This document shows positions 7,492 through 17,120 of a stretch of DNA of 34,088 nucleotides, in pieces. Origin of the DNA: an uncultured Alphaproteobacteria bacterium (GTDB taxonomy: Bacteria; Pseudomonadota; Alphaproteobacteria; Thalassobaculales; Thalassobaculaceae); NCBI GenBank assembly GCA_902578675.1, contig CACHDV010000016.1, positions 1 through 34,088 of the forward strand. The letters are read 5' to 3'. Both the position numbers and the translations under genes were made by a program. The notes beneath the pieces were generated by a model. That model made no database searches and was not told where the DNA came from. It saw nothing but the letters and a program-made list of their open reading frames with translations. Positions within the stretch are counted from its first letter, which is position 1; each line of letters begins with the position of its first letter.

Positions 7492-10362
7492 TCAAATAGC
7501 CTTAGAAAATACCTTACCTTGTCGTTCTGTTAATAATTTAAGGTAAAAACCAGTCTGACTTTCTCTAACGTTAATTATATCCTCTGGAGTGCCTTCGGTA
7601 ACAATTGAACCGCCTAAGTTGCCCCCATTTGGGCCAATATCTATGATCCAGTCTGCTGTTTTAATTACATCTAAATTGTGTTCTATGACGACTACGGTAT
7701 TCCCCTGGTCCACCAGTGTGTGCAAAACGTTTAGCAGTTTCTTAATATCATCAAAATGAAGCCCGGTAGTTGGCTCATCTAATATATAGAGTGTTTTGCC
7801 GGTAGCCCGCCTAGCTAATTCTTTAGAAAGCTTTACTCGTTGAGCTTCCCCACCTGAAAGTGTGGTAGCAGGTTGCCCAATATTTATGTATCCTAAACCA
7901 ACACGTTGCAGGGTAATTAATTTTTCTCGAATTGATGGAATTGCTTTAAAAAAATCAACACCCTCATCGACAGTCATTTCTAAAACGTCAGCTATCGACT
8001 TGTTCTTATATCGAACATCAAGAGTTTCTCTATTATAGCGTTTACCTTTACACGTTTCACATTGGACATAAACGTCCGGTAAGAAGTGCATCTCAATTTT
8101 TATCACGCCGTCACCTTGGCACGCCTCACATCTACCACCCTTCACATTAAATGAAAAACGTCCTGGACCGTATCCGCGCACCCTAGCCTCTGGTAGTCCA
8201 GAGAACCATTCTCGTATGGGTGTAAAAGCGCCGGTGTAAGTTGCTGGATTAGATCTTGGAGTTCGCCCGATCGGCGATTGATTGATATCGACTACTTTAT
8301 CCAGAAATTCTAGTCCTTCAACAGTCTCGTATGGTCCTGGAAGTAACCTACTAGAATGCAAAACACGCGCCGCTATTTTCCAGATGGTTTCGATTACTAA
8401 AGAGGATTTTCCACCCCCAGAGACACCTGTTACGCAAGTAAATGTGCCGAGTGGAATACTTGCTGTGATATTTTTAAGATTATTAGCTTGGGCACCGGTT
8501 ACTCTAAATTTACGTTCTTCTGAGATGGGCCTCCTGACTCTTGGGGTTTCTATTTCCAGAACTCCAGAAAGGTATTTTCCAGTAAGACTTGCTGGGGATT
8601 GTATAATCTCCTCTGGTAAACCTTCGGCTACTACTGTTCCACCGTGTTTTCCTGCTCCAGGTCCCATATCTAGAACATAGTCGGCGCTTCTAATGGCGTC
8701 TTCATCATGTTCCACAACTATAACTGTGTTACCTAAATCCCTAAGTCTCTGCAATGTCTTTAGAAGGCGTTCGTTGTCACGTTGATGCAGTCCTATAGAA
8801 GGTTCATCAAGGACGTAAAGCACGCCAGTCAACCCTGACCCTATTTGCGACGCTAGTCTTATGCGTTGGCTCTCTCCCCCCGACAAGGTACCCGAAGTTC
8901 TCGAAAGCGTTAGGTAATCTAAACCTACGTTTTTCAGAAAGCCTAGCCTCTCTCTAATTTCTTTTAAAATGCGTTCCGCTATCGTAACTTGCTTTGGTTT
9001 AAGAAATGCTTCAATTTCTTCAAACCAATCGACAGCTTCCGAAATTGAGAAATTAGTGACATCAGTAATGGTTGAACCGTGTATTTTCACAGCAAGTGCG
9101 GCTGGCTTGAGGCGTTGTCCTTCACACGTCTCGCAGTTTGCAGCCGATTGGTATCGGCTTAGTTCCTCTCTTAATCTATTGGAGTCAGTCTCTCTAAATC
9201 TGCGTTCTAGATTTGGCACTAAACCTTCAAATGGCTTTTGGGTGGTGTAAGAGCGAGATCCATCATCATATGTCATTTCAACTGGCGTTCCACCGGTTCC
9301 AAACAACAAAGCGTTCTGAAAATCAAGGCATAAATCTTCAAAAGGGGTGCTCATGGATGCAGAAAAGTGAACGCAAAGGCTTTTTAGTGTTTGGTTATAA
9401 TACTTTGAAGGTGATGAAGCCCAAGGTGCCACGGCGCCTTGCTGAAGACTTAGCTTACAGTTTGGTATAATGAGGTCTTTGTCAAAATATAACTTGGTGC
9501 CAAGACCCTCACAATCGGGACACGCTCCAAAGGGATTGTTAAAGGAAAACAATCTTGGTTCAATTTCCTCTATCGTAAAGCCTGATACTGGGCAAGCAAA
9601 CTTGGCCGAAAAGGTGGCTTGTTCAGCTGTATCCGCATTTTCAGCAATCAGCAACCCGTCAGATAGATCAAGAACTGTCTCAATAGAATCGGCTAACCTT
9701 GCTTCAAGGCCCTCGCGTACCACAACTCGATCCACCACGACTTCTATATCATGCTTTATGTTTTTATCTAAAGCCGGTGTGTCATTTAAATCGTAAACCT
9801 CACCATCAATCTTTACTCTTTGAAAACCTTTTTTTCGATATTCTGCAAAGTCCTTTTTAAATTCACCCTTCCGTCCTCGAATTACGGGCGCAAGTATTAA
9901 TAATCTTGTCTCGGCAGGTAACGCTAAAACCGCATCCACCATTTGGCTAACCGTCTGACTTTCAATGGGTTTACCCGTTGTTGGCGAATAGGGTATTCCT
10001 ATCCTAGCAAACAGTAACCTTAAATAATCATAAATTTCAGTAACAGTACCCACTGTAGATCGGGGATTCCTAGAAGTAGTTTTTTGCTCTATTGATATGG
10101 CTGGGGAGAGACCTTCTATCATATCAACTTCGGGCTTTTGCATTAGCTCCAAAAACTGCCGAGCATATGCTGATAGGCTTTCTACGTAGCGCCTCTGCCC
10201 TTCGGCGTAAATTGTATCGAAAGCAAGCGATGATTTACCAGAGCCGCTTGGCCCGGTAATTACAACAAGACTATCTTTTGGCAGTGTGGCGTTCACAGCC
10301 TTTAAATTGTGAGCGCGTGCGCCACGAACTATGAGCTTGTTAATACTTTGATTGTGGGACAT
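7492..10362 (-). CDS. uvrA: UvrABC excision nuclease subunit A
   Basis: A 956-residue DNA-damage recognition ATPase of nucleotide excision repair. It has two ABC ATPase modules: Walker A GPSGSGKS at residues 37-44 and GVSGGGKS near 646, with ABC signatures LSGGESQR near 490 and LSGGEAQR near 834. Zinc-binding cysteines are visible as CPDCEGLG in the first half and CEACQGDG ... [10 protein letters not shown] in the second. The [16 protein letters not shown] insertion is present as [17 protein letters not shown]. Length matches the family. It is divergent from ssb, an arrangement common in Proteobacteria. The leader carries a terminator-like hairpin (10387-10413). Confidence 0.98.
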   Translation of the reverse strand: MSHNQSINKLIVRGARAHNLKAVNATLPKDSLVVITGPSGSGKSSLAFDTIYAEGQRRYVESLSAYARQFLELMQKPEVDMIEGLSPAISIEQKTTSRNPRSTVGTVTEIYDYLRLLFARIGIPYSPTTGKPIESQTVSQMVDAVLALPAETRLLILAPVIRGRKGEFKKDFAEYRKKGFQRVKIDGEVYDLNDTPALDKNIKHDIEVVVDRVVVREGLEARLADSIETVLDLSDGLLIAENADTAEQATFSAKFACPVSGFTIEEIEPRLFSFNNPFGACPDCEGLGTKLYFDKDLIIPNCKLSLQQGAVAPWASSPSKYYNQTLKSLCVHFSASMSTPFEDLCLDFQNALLFGTGGTPVEMTYDDGSRSYTTQKPFEGLVPNLERRFRETDSNRLREELSRYQSAANCETCEGQRLKPAALAVKIHGSTITDVTNFSISEAVDWFEEIEAFLKPKQVTIAERILKEIRERLGFLKNVGLDYLTLSRTSGTLSGGESQRIRLASQIGSGLTGVLYVLDEPSIGLHQRDNERLLKTLQRLRDLGNTVIVVEHDEDAIRSADYVLDMGPGAGKHGGTVVAEGLPEEIIQSPASLTGKYLSGVLEIETPRVRRPISEERKFRVTGAQANNLKNITASIPLGTFTCVTGVSGGGKSSLVIETIWKIAARVLHSSRLLPGPYETVEGLEFLDKVVDINQSPIGRTPRSNPATYTGAFTPIREWFSGLPEARVRGYGPGRFSFNVKGGRCEACQGDGVIKIEMHFLPDVYVQCETCKGKRYNRETLDVRYKNKSIADVLEMTVDEGVDFFKAIPSIREKLITLQRVGLGYINIGQPATTLSGGEAQRVKLSKELARRATGKTLYILDEPTTGLHFDDIKKLLNVLHTLVDQGNTVVVIEHNLDVIKTADWIIDIGPNGGNLGGSIVTEGTPEDIINVRESQTGFYLKLLTERQGKVFSKAI

Positions 10363-10386
10363 AGCTATTGTTCACAAAATTAGCGA

Positions 10387-10413
10387 TAAAAAGACCTACA
10401 TTAAGTAGGATCT
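10387..10413 (-). terminator. Terminator-like hairpin in the uvrA leader (possible attenuator)
   Basis: Read on the minus strand, AGATCCTAC and GTAGGTCT form an 8-pair stem with one bulged T and a 5-base loop, followed by TCTTTTTA. It lies about 25 bases ahead of the uvrA ATG, so a transcript starting further upstream would meet it before the gene. No gene ends upstream on this strand that would need a terminator. Confidence 0.35.
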
Positions 10414-10597
10414 AATGGCAAATAAGAAAAGGTATTTTAATAAAAGACAGCTAGATGGTCAGAAATTATTTTTCGAATTTTGTAGATACAGTAAGGTCGA
10501 GATAAAGAAAATAACATACAATTCAGACCTTCTTGCTAGTTAAAATGGATAAATTGTGTAAACATAAAATACTTTCAAATTTGGGCGAGTGGTGAAC

Positions 10598-11080
10598 ATG
10601 GCAGGAAGCATAAATAAAGTCATTTTAGTAGGAAATTTGGGTCGCGACCCGGAAGTAAGGAGTATGCAAGATGGAGGAAAAATAGTTCAACTGTCTTTAG
10701 CAACTTCGGAAACCTGGAAGGATAGAAACTCAGGCGAGCGCCGGGAACGCACGGAATGGCATCGAGTCGTAATTTTTAATGAAGCACTGGGTAATATAGC
10801 CGAACAATATCTTAGAAAAGGTTCAACTGTTTATATCGAAGGGCAATTACAAACCCGGAAATGGGGCGAACCAGGGCAGGAAAAATACACGACAGAGGTG
10901 GTGTTACAGCGGTATAGAGGAGAGCTAACTATGCTAGGTAACCGTCAAGATCAAGGCTCGGCTGGAAATTACATCTCGCCAGATCCCGGTTTTGATGGTG
11001 GTTCATCTCAAAATATGGTTGAGAATTCTAATGACGCCGGAAGTAAATTCGAAGATTTGGATGACGAAATACCGTTCTAA
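10598..11080 (+). CDS. ssb: Single-stranded DNA-binding protein
   Basis: A 160-residue protein. The N-terminal OB fold starts with the typical [20 protein letters not shown], and [23 protein letters not shown] and [11 protein letters not shown] follow. A Gly/Ser/Asn-rich linker leads to the acidic tip DLDDEIPF, the docking site for repair and replication partners. The ATG at 10598 gives the canonical N-terminus; two GTG codons at 10589 and 10592 are in frame but would add only MVN. It is divergent from uvrA and 216 bases ahead of gyrA, which has its own promoter. Confidence 0.97.
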   Translation: MAGSINKVILVGNLGRDPEVRSMQDGGKIVQLSLATSETWKDRNSGERRERTEWHRVVIFNEALGNIAEQYLRKGSTVYIEGQLQTRKWGEPGQEKYTTEVVLQRYRGELTMLGNRQDQGSAGNYISPDPGFDGGSSQNMVENSNDAGSKFEDLDDEIPF

Positions 11081-11177
11081 AAAAGCGTCTTGTAGAAATT
11101 AGAAGAAATTTTATTGATAAACTCTTTTCAGGTTACTTCTATACGAGGTTACCGTTCTTGCGAGTTCCAAGGTGCGT

Positions 11178-11206
11178 TTGTTACTGGCTGGTATATATGT
11201 TATAAT
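11178..11206 (+). promoter_or_regulatory. Promoter for gyrA
   Basis: TTGTTA at 11178-11183 and a perfect TATAAT at 11201-11206 are separated by exactly 17 bases. This is the best sigma-70-type match in the window. Transcription would start near 11213, giving a leader of about 84 bases before the gyrA ATG. Confidence 0.7.
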
Positions 11207-11296
11207 AGGGGTGGAATATTGATATTAAAATTTAGTCTTTAACCAATTGAATTTAATAAATAAAATTGTATTTTTCGCCGATAGATCCTTGAGAAA

Positions 11297-14023
11297 ATGA
11301 CTGATTCGGAACAAGATTTACCAGATATAAAAGGGGTTTCAATCGAAGGCGAAATGAAACGCTCATATTTGGATTATGCGATGAGCGTTATAGTCTCTCG
11401 GGCGCTTCCGGATGTCCGTGACGGACTTAAGCCAGTTCATCGAAGAATTCTTTACGCTATGAAAGAGGGTGGGTACGATTGGACCCGTCCTTATAGGAAA
11501 TCAGCGAGAATCGTTGGGGATGTAATGGGGCAGTTTCATCCGCACGGTGATAGCCCAATATACGACTCTATGGTCAGAATGGCTCAAGATTTCTCTATGC
11601 GGTTGCCGTTTATCGACGGCCAAGGAAATTTTGGCTCGATGGATGGCGATCCGCCAGCTGCACACAGATATACAGAAGCTCGTTTGGCTAAATCGGCAGA
11701 AGGTTTGCTGCGAGATATTGATAAAGACACTGTAGATTTTGTTGCAAATTATGACGAAACATCTGAAGAACCTTCGGTATTGCCGGCAGAATTCCCAAAT
11801 CTACTAGTAAATGGTGCTGGGGGTATTGCGGTTGGCATGGCAACCAATATTCCTCCTCATAACCTGGGGGAAGTTATTGATGGATGTCTTGCACTTATAG
11901 AAAACAGAGAATTAACTATAGAGGAACTTCTAAATGTCATTCCCGGTCCTGACTTCCCTACTGGAGGTATCATCCTAGGTAAAACGGGAATAAGAGACGC
12001 TTACATGACTGGGCGTGGTTCCATCGTTATGCGTGCTAAAGCAGAAATTCAGGAAATCAGAAAAGATAGAATGGCAATCGTAGTTTCTGAGATCCCCTAC
12101 CAAGTGAACAAGGCGCGATTGCTTGAGAGAATAGGCGAGGTAGTAAGAGATAAGGTTATTGAGGGCATAGCTGATCTTCGAGATGAGAGTGATCGCGATG
12201 GCGTCCGCATGGTTATTGAGCTCAAACGAGACGCTGTAGGGGAAGTTGTATTGAGCCAACTTTATCGTCATACGTCTATGCAGAGTTCATTTGGTGTAAA
12301 TATGTTAGCTTTGAATGGTGGCAGACCTGAACAGCTAAATTTAAAAGATATTATCTCTGCATTCGTTGCTTTTAGAGAGGAAGTTGTCACTAAACGAACA
12401 ACATTTCTTTTAAGGAAGGCGCGTGAGCGCGCGCATATTCTTGCAGGACTGTTGGTAGCATTGAATAATATTGAAAATATAATTATCCTTATCAGAGCAG
12501 CTGCCGACGCTGGTGAAGCAAGAAAAGGATTGAGGGAGACAGATTGGCCCGCGGCAGACGTTGCTGAATTTATTGAGATTATAGATGACCCGGAGCACGA
12601 TGTTATCGATGGTAAATACAGACTATCGGATGCTCAAGCACGCGCTATACTCGAACTTAGGCTCCAGCGCTTGACGGGTATGGAGCGGAGCAAACTTGTC
12701 GACGAAACAAAAGAACTCTCAGAACAAATTAATTATTACCTAACTATCCTCCAATCGAGAGACAAGTTGATCCAAGTGGTAAAAGAGGAATTGCTGGAAG
12801 CGAAAGAAAACTTCGCTGATGACCGCCGCACAGTTTTAGAGGAAAACGAATTCGAACATGATATAGAAGATCTAATACAGCGCGAAGATATGGTTATAAC
12901 GGTTAGCTTGAAAGGTTATATCAAACGGGTTCCGCTTTCGACATACAAGGCGCAACATAGAGGAGGTAAAGGGCGTTCGGGGATGTCGACACGTGATGAA
13001 GACGTAGTTGATCGCCTCTTTGTTGCCAATACACATACACCAGTCTTATTTTTCACTTCCCGGGGAATGGTATATCAAATGAAGGTATACAGGCTCCCAT
13101 TGGGAACGCCCCAAGCTCGCGGTAAGGCGATGGTAAATTTATTGCCTTTAGAGGAAGGTGAGTGGATACAAACTGTTATGCCCATGCCGGTGGACGAAGA
13201 TACCTGGGATGATTTACAGGTTATGTTTGCCACGTCGGCAGGCACAGTGCGGCGGAATGCGCTTTCCGATTTCACAAATATTAAGCGTAATGGAAAGATA
13301 GCCATGAAGCTTGAGGAGGGCGAGCGGTTAATTAGTGTACAACCATGTAGCGAAAAGAATGATGTTCTTCTCGTAACCCGAGACGGTAAAGCTATAAGAT
13401 TTGGTGTTTCTGATGTCAGGGTTTTTAGAAGCCGCGGATCAATGGGAGTTCGTGGAATAAAACTTATCAATGGTGATGCTATTGTTGGTATGTCTATATT
13501 GGTGCGTGTCGAACACGAGACCCCCGAAGCAGCAGAAATTTCAGAAAGAGAAATCTATTTAAAGCAGACCTCCTATCTCAGACGATCCACAGTCACTGAT
13601 CAGGAAGGCGAAGTTGAAAAGCCTGATATAATGCTTTCAGATGAGAGACTAGCATATTTGGGTGGAGCAGAAGAATTTATTCTAACTGTGACAGAAAAGG
13701 GAATTGGGAAACGGACCTCTGCTTACGAGTACAGAACAAGTAATCGGGGAGGGCAAGGCGTTTGGAATATCGATGTTACTGAAAGGTCTGGTCAGGTCGT
13801 TGCCGGTTTCCCTGTGAATAACTCTGATCAGATTATGCTTGTGACAGATAGCGGCCAACTTATACGTTGTCTAGTTGATGAAATCGGAATTACTGGGCGA
13901 AGAACCCAAGGGGTATGGATTTTTAGAGTTGAGGATGGGGAAAAAGTCGTATCTGTAAGTTTGATTGGCGATGATATGAATGGTGAAAGTGAAACACCTA
14001 GCTCTAATGAGCAGCCAGATTAA
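11297..14023 (+). CDS. gyrA: DNA gyrase subunit A
   Basis: A 908-residue type II topoisomerase subunit that, with GyrB, introduces negative supercoils. The N-terminal breakage-reunion domain has [19 protein letters not shown], the quinolone region [13 protein letters not shown] (Ser86, Pro87, Asp90) and the catalytic tyrosine in AHRYTEARL (Tyr125). A coiled-coil region follows. The C-terminal beta-pinwheel carries the GyrA box QHRGGKG near residue 553, which marks it as gyrase rather than topoisomerase IV. The C-terminus is acidic. Pro follows the QRDR Ser where E. coli has Ala; whether this is lineage-normal cannot be judged here. It has its own promoter. Confidence 0.98.
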   Translation: MTDSEQDLPDIKGVSIEGEMKRSYLDYAMSVIVSRALPDVRDGLKPVHRRILYAMKEGGYDWTRPYRKSARIVGDVMGQFHPHGDSPIYDSMVRMAQDFSMRLPFIDGQGNFGSMDGDPPAAHRYTEARLAKSAEGLLRDIDKDTVDFVANYDETSEEPSVLPAEFPNLLVNGAGGIAVGMATNIPPHNLGEVIDGCLALIENRELTIEELLNVIPGPDFPTGGIILGKTGIRDAYMTGRGSIVMRAKAEIQEIRKDRMAIVVSEIPYQVNKARLLERIGEVVRDKVIEGIADLRDESDRDGVRMVIELKRDAVGEVVLSQLYRHTSMQSSFGVNMLALNGGRPEQLNLKDIISAFVAFREEVVTKRTTFLLRKARERAHILAGLLVALNNIENIIILIRAAADAGEARKGLRETDWPAADVAEFIEIIDDPEHDVIDGKYRLSDAQARAILELRLQRLTGMERSKLVDETKELSEQINYYLTILQSRDKLIQVVKEELLEAKENFADDRRTVLEENEFEHDIEDLIQREDMVITVSLKGYIKRVPLSTYKAQHRGGKGRSGMSTRDEDVVDRLFVANTHTPVLFFTSRGMVYQMKVYRLPLGTPQARGKAMVNLLPLEEGEWIQTVMPMPVDEDTWDDLQVMFATSAGTVRRNALSDFTNIKRNGKIAMKLEEGERLISVQPCSEKNDVLLVTRDGKAIRFGVSDVRVFRSRGSMGVRGIKLINGDAIVGMSILVRVEHETPEAAEISEREIYLKQTSYLRRSTVTDQEGEVEKPDIMLSDERLAYLGGAEEFILTVTEKGIGKRTSAYEYRTSNRGGQGVWNIDVTERSGQVVAGFPVNNSDQIMLVTDSGQLIRCLVDEIGITGRRTQGVWIFRVEDGEKVVSVSLIGDDMNGESETPSSNEQPD

Positions 14024-14108
14024 GATAAGAACCAAATAAAACTTGATATTCACTTAAAGGCTTGGTTATTTTTCGTGCACCTGAAATTGAGTGACGATGG
14101 AGGTTCTT

Positions 14109-14621
14109 GTGCGCATAGCGGTATACCCGGGGACGTTTGATCCCATAACGAATGGACATATTGATATTATACGTCGAGCCAGTAAAGTTGTTGACAAGCT
14201 TATTGTTGCTGCAGCGGAGAACATCGGTAAAAGTCCAATGTTTAGCTTGGACGAGCGTAGAGATATGGTGAACCAAGAAATTGGACTCATAAAGGCAGAT
14301 AATGAAGCTCGAGGTTATCAGAGTGAGATTGAGGTCACATCGTTTAACTCGCTATTGATGCACTTTGTTGATGAACACAACGCTAAATTTGTGATTAGAG
14401 GACTACGAGCCGTTTCGGACTTTGAATACGAATTCCAAATGGTGGGAATGAATGCACGCCTTAACCCTGACGTTGAAACGCTGTTTCTTATGTCTTCGGA
14501 ACGCCATCAATTTATCTCCTCTCGATTGGTGAAAGAAATAGCTATTTTAGGTGGAGAAATAGACGATTTTGTATCTCCTAGGGTCAAAGAACGAATGATG
14601 GCTAATATAAATAAAAAATAA
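14109..14621 (+). CDS. coaD: Phosphopantetheine adenylyltransferase
   Basis: Penultimate enzyme of coenzyme A synthesis; transfers AMP from ATP to 4'-phosphopantetheine. It has the nucleotidyltransferase motif GTFDPITNGH (His17), FVIRGLRAVSDFEYEFQM in the middle, and ISSRLVKEIA near the C-terminus. The GTG at 14109 is chosen as start because TGGAGG at 14098-14103 lies 5 bases before it and it gives the typical MRIAVYPGTFD. In-frame GTG 14091 and ATG 14097 would bury that ribosome site. The predicted length is 170 residues, slightly above E. coli. It lies 85 bases after gyrA and just before tRNA-Lys. Confidence 0.95.
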   Translation: MRIAVYPGTFDPITNGHIDIIRRASKVVDKLIVAAAENIGKSPMFSLDERRDMVNQEIGLIKADNEARGYQSEIEVTSFNSLLMHFVDEHNAKFVIRGLRAVSDFEYEFQMVGMNARLNPDVETLFLMSSERHQFISSRLVKEIAILGGEIDDFVSPRVKERMMANINKK

Positions 14622-14635
14622 ATTTAAACCTGTAG

Positions 14636-14663
14636 TTGACCAAAAGTTGAAATAATATATATA
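14636..14663 (+). promoter_or_regulatory. Promoter for tRNA-Lys
   Basis: TTGACC at 14636-14641 (five of six matches to the -35 consensus) and TATATA at 14658-14663 are 16 bases apart, ending 9 bases before the mature tRNA 5' end. Confidence 0.55.
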
Positions 14664-14672
14664 CGGAGGTGT

Positions 14673-14748
14673 GGGCGCGTAGCTCAGTTGGTAGAGCAGT
14701 TGACTTTTAATCAGCGGGTCACAGGTTCGATCCCTGTCGCGCTCACCA
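14673..14748 (+). tRNA. tRNA-Lys (anticodon UUU)
   Basis: A 76-base cloverleaf. The acceptor stem GGGCGCG pairs with CGCGCTC (one G-U pair), the D arm is GCTC...GAGC, and the anticodon stem GTTGA pairs with TCAGC around the loop CTTTTAA, giving anticodon TTT. The T arm is ACAGG-TTCGATC-CCTGT, the discriminator is A, and CCA is encoded at 14746-14748. It decodes AAA and AAG. Confidence 0.97.
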
Positions 14749-14776
14749 CTTTAGTGTAGTCAAAGCGCTAAAGTGG
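14746..14776 (+). terminator. 11-pair inverted repeat sharing the tRNA CCA end
   Basis: CCACTTTAGTG (14746-14756) and CGCTAAAGTGG (14766-14776) pair over 11 positions with one G-U pair and a 9-base loop. The left arm begins with the encoded CCA of tRNA-Lys. There is no immediate U-run (CTTTTTAT comes about 12 bases later), so it is either a poor terminator or a 3' processing structure. Confidence 0.45.
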
Positions 14777-14936
14777 AGGCGATACTTAACTTTTTATCAC
14801 TCAAACGCCCAGTTAATAGTGCCATCACAATCATTATAGTGGTGAGACTTGAAAGATTCATATAGCAACTAAAATCATCGTGATGTTGGGGAAATACCAT
14901 AGGTTTTGCTTTTCCACGATCTTTACTGGTATTGAT

Positions 14937-14960
14937 GGAAAAGGCACCTTCTAGGGTGTC
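14937..14960 (-). terminator. Probable terminator of the MOSC gene
   Basis: On the minus strand GACACC and GGTGCC form a 6-pair stem (one G-U) around CTAGAA, followed by TTTTCC. The hairpin overlaps the last codons and stop of the MOSC gene. A competing 8-pair stem (14909-14916 with 14936-14943) uses part of the same bases. Confidence 0.4.
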
Positions 14961-15397
14961 ATCGCTATATTATCCCCAACGGATATTGTTCCAGCTTTAA
15001 GAACGTTACAACACACCCCACCACGCCAAAACGGAGAAAGTGCGTTCTGAAGTCCTTGACGTTCCTTGTCCATTAAATCGCAAGGTTCCGTCTCTAGTTT
15101 GACTTCCAGCTCTACATTAGAAATTGTTATTATTTGGCCACTTTTCTGAGGGGCTCTCATCCCGGATACAAATAAATTTGCTCTCCTCGTGAGCCAGGGG
15201 AGAACAGCTCCCAGCTCACTACAAGCGTCAGCCCAATCATCTTCAAAAAGGATACTTATTTGTCTATTTCGCTTTTTCCCACGAGCATCTCCTTTTATTC
15301 CGGCTTCAATTGATATCTCCGCGCTCTTTATCTCTTCCATGGGTGCCAGAATTTTTGGGGTGATTGCTATTCCGATAAGATTGGGCATTGAATTCAT
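14951..15397 (-). CDS. MOSC domain protein
   Basis: A 148-residue single-domain MOSC (molybdenum cofactor sulfurase C-terminal) protein. Family marks are IEAGIKGDARGKKRNRQISIL near residues 30-50 and the conserved cysteine in ETEPCDLMD (Cys106), thought to handle sulfur or bind the molybdenum cofactor. The C-terminal RGGVCCNVLKAGTISVGD is also typical. Stand-alone MOSC proteins have roles such as YiiM-type N-hydroxylated compound reduction, but no partner reductase or molybdenum gene is close, so the substrate is unknown. It is divergent from the CMD-like gene. A second in-frame ATG (15388) is an alternative start. Confidence 0.8.
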   Translation of the reverse strand: MNSMPNLIGIAITPKILAPMEEIKSAEISIEAGIKGDARGKKRNRQISILFEDDWADACSELGAVLPWLTRRANLFVSGMRAPQKSGQIITISNVELEVKLETEPCDLMDKERQGLQNALSPFWRGGVCCNVLKAGTISVGDNIAMTP

Positions 15398-15491
15398 CCG
15401 TGGGAAGTTTATCGACTCTGAAAATTATATTAACTAATGTTGGTTTTTATTGCGAGAACTATGTGGCTAAACCTTCAGGGAGGCATTCTAA

Positions 15492-16073
15492 TTGAAACAA
15501 GCAGCATGGATATCAATGGTGGAAGACGAAGAGGCCGATGACCAGTTAAAAAAATTTTTTGATGTAGCCAGAACTCCGCACGGGACTTTGGACAATGTAA
15601 TGCGAATCCATAGTTTGCGACCTGCTTCAATGATTGGCCACGTAACGCTTTACAAGAGCGTCCTCCACAGTGATGAAATCACCTTACCACTTTGGTTTTT
15701 AGAAGTAATTGCAGCCTATGTGAGCATATTAAACTCTTGTGAATATAGTCTGACGCATCATTGGAATAATGCAGTAAGGTTAATTGCTAATGCACAGAGA
15801 GTAGAAGTAATTCACGATGCATTGCGGTCGCAGAGTTTTGATAATACTTTCAACGAAAAAGAAATAGCCATCTTACATTACAGTAAGAAACTTACATGCG
15901 ACGTTGGAAATCTGAAAAAAGTTGATGTTATCAAATTAAAACAAGCAGGGTGTAATGATGGGGAAATTCTCGAGGTGAATCAAGTAATCGCGTATTTTAA
16001 TTATTCAAACCGCGTTTTAAATGGACTAGGTGTGTCTCTTGATGGCGACAGGATTGGTTACTACAGTTCCTAA
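15492..16073 (+). CDS. Carboxymuconolactone decarboxylase / AhpD-like (peroxidase-related) protein
   Basis: A 193-residue all-helical protein with the layout of peroxidase-related CMD enzymes: Glu71 in LEVIAAYVS, then NSCEYSLTHH at 81-90, then FNEKEIAILHYSKKLT and NQVIAYFNYSNRVLNGLGVSLD. AhpD-type members use a CxxC pair plus His; here only Cys83 is present and the second position is Ser86, while the His pair is kept. Disulfide chemistry of the AhpD kind is therefore doubtful. The TTG at 15492 is well supported as start by GGGAGG at 15478-15483, 8 bases upstream. The gene is alone on its strand between MOSC and the oxygenase operon. Confidence 0.75.
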   Translation: MKQAAWISMVEDEEADDQLKKFFDVARTPHGTLDNVMRIHSLRPASMIGHVTLYKSVLHSDEITLPLWFLEVIAAYVSILNSCEYSLTHHWNNAVRLIANAQRVEVIHDALRSQSFDNTFNEKEIAILHYSKKLTCDVGNLKKVDVIKLKQAGCNDGEILEVNQVIAYFNYSNRVLNGLGVSLDGDRIGYYSS

Positions 16074-16114
16074 GCGAATAGTTTAGCTCTAAAGACATAA
16101 TACTCGCAGATATT

Positions 16115-17116
16115 TTAAGGATTATTTTTACCTTCGTGGCTTGCTCGGATTTTCTCTGCGATGTGTTCGCCAGCCCTTATTGGAGCAAATTCGGCTACTG
16201 TTCCTCTTGCTATACACGACGGTATTACTTCTATTAAAGCATCAAAATCTGGATGCATAAAATATCCCAGGGTTTGACGGTGAGAGTGAATACTGTTTAA
16301 GTTTTGCGGATTTGCGACCCGATGAAGAGTGGATTTCCAAAGTCCGTTGGTCCACCGGTTCATCATGTCGCCTAAATTCACTACAAGGCATCCATCTGGG
16401 GGATTGACTCCTAGCCAATGGCCATCTGGCATCAAAACTTCAAGACCGCTCTCGTTGCCTTTAATTGCTAATATAGTAATAGCACCAAAGTCCGTGTGTG
16501 CGCCTGTCCGTAGCTGATCCTTTTTTGGACTTTTGGTAAGGGGAGGATAGTTGTGGCTAGATAATATACTGAAGTGTCGTTTTGCAAGTTTTAAAAAATA
16601 ATCTTCATGAACATCTAATCCCAGAGCGAAGACTTTTAATAATATTGCTGATAGATCTTCAAATGACCGATAAAGATTTATCAATCGTACCCCTAAATCA
16701 ATTTCATCACCTGGTAGAATGTTGGGAGCGTAAGCCTTCTGGGCACTAACAACGTCTTGAAAGTGCCTTGAATGATCGTCGATCGGCCCCATAAAATAAG
16801 TCTCCCGAAGGTCAGGTGGCGTGTCCTCGCCAAGGGTATATGATAACCCCCGTGTGGCGAAAGCGTGGTAACCTCTTTGAAGTGATGGTTCATTCGGATG
16901 CCATTTATTTTTGATGTTCTGAGGCAGATCAAAAAAACTTTTCGAAGCATTAAAAGCGTCATTTATCACTGTCTCTTCTATCTCGTGCCCTTTAATGATT
17001 AAGAAACCAATTTCTTTGCATGCTTCTATCACTTGATCTGCAACATTTCGTCTTGCTGAGCCATTGATAAATGGTTGTATGTCAATAATTGGTAAGCTTT
17101 TGTATGTTTGGTTCAT
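16115..17116 (-). CDS. 2-oxoglutarate/Fe(II)-dependent oxygenase, isopenicillin N synthase family
   Basis: About 333 residues from the ATG at 17116, 4 bases after the stop of the upstream gene; an ATG at 17146 would overlap it by 26 bases and add ten residues. The N-terminal LPIIDIQPF and GFLIIKGHEI are the usual DIOX_N features. The iron site is HTDFGAITIL (His207, Asp209) with His265 in STLHRVANP, and the 2-oxoglutarate contact is RQT at 280-282 (family RxS/T). Such enzymes hydroxylate or desaturate small molecules; in bacteria most of this branch is uncharacterised. Pairing with an NMT1-like protein in one operon suggests both act on the same compound. Confidence 0.85.
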   Translation of the reverse strand: MNQTYKSLPIIDIQPFINGSARRNVADQVIEACKEIGFLIIKGHEIEETVINDAFNASKSFFDLPQNIKNKWHPNEPSLQRGYHAFATRGLSYTLGEDTPPDLRETYFMGPIDDHSRHFQDVVSAQKAYAPNILPGDEIDLGVRLINLYRSFEDLSAILLKVFALGLDVHEDYFLKLAKRHFSILSSHNYPPLTKSPKKDQLRTGAHTDFGAITILAIKGNESGLEVLMPDGHWLGVNPPDGCLVVNLGDMMNRWTNGLWKSTLHRVANPQNLNSIHSHRQTLGYFMHPDFDALIEVIPSCIARGTVAEFAPIRAGEHIAEKIRASHEGKNNP

Positions 17117-17120
17117 AGGA

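Noticed and set aside
10363-10597. LexA/SOS box in the uvrA-ssb divergent region
   Set aside because: A GTTC occurs near 10369 but no second GTTC follows at 7 bases; no GTTC-N7-GTTC or E. coli-type CTGT-N8-ACAG box was found.
14030-14073. Terminator after gyrA (AACCAA/TTGGTT followed by ATTTTT)
   Set aside because: The stem is only six pairs with a 26-base loop; too weak to call.
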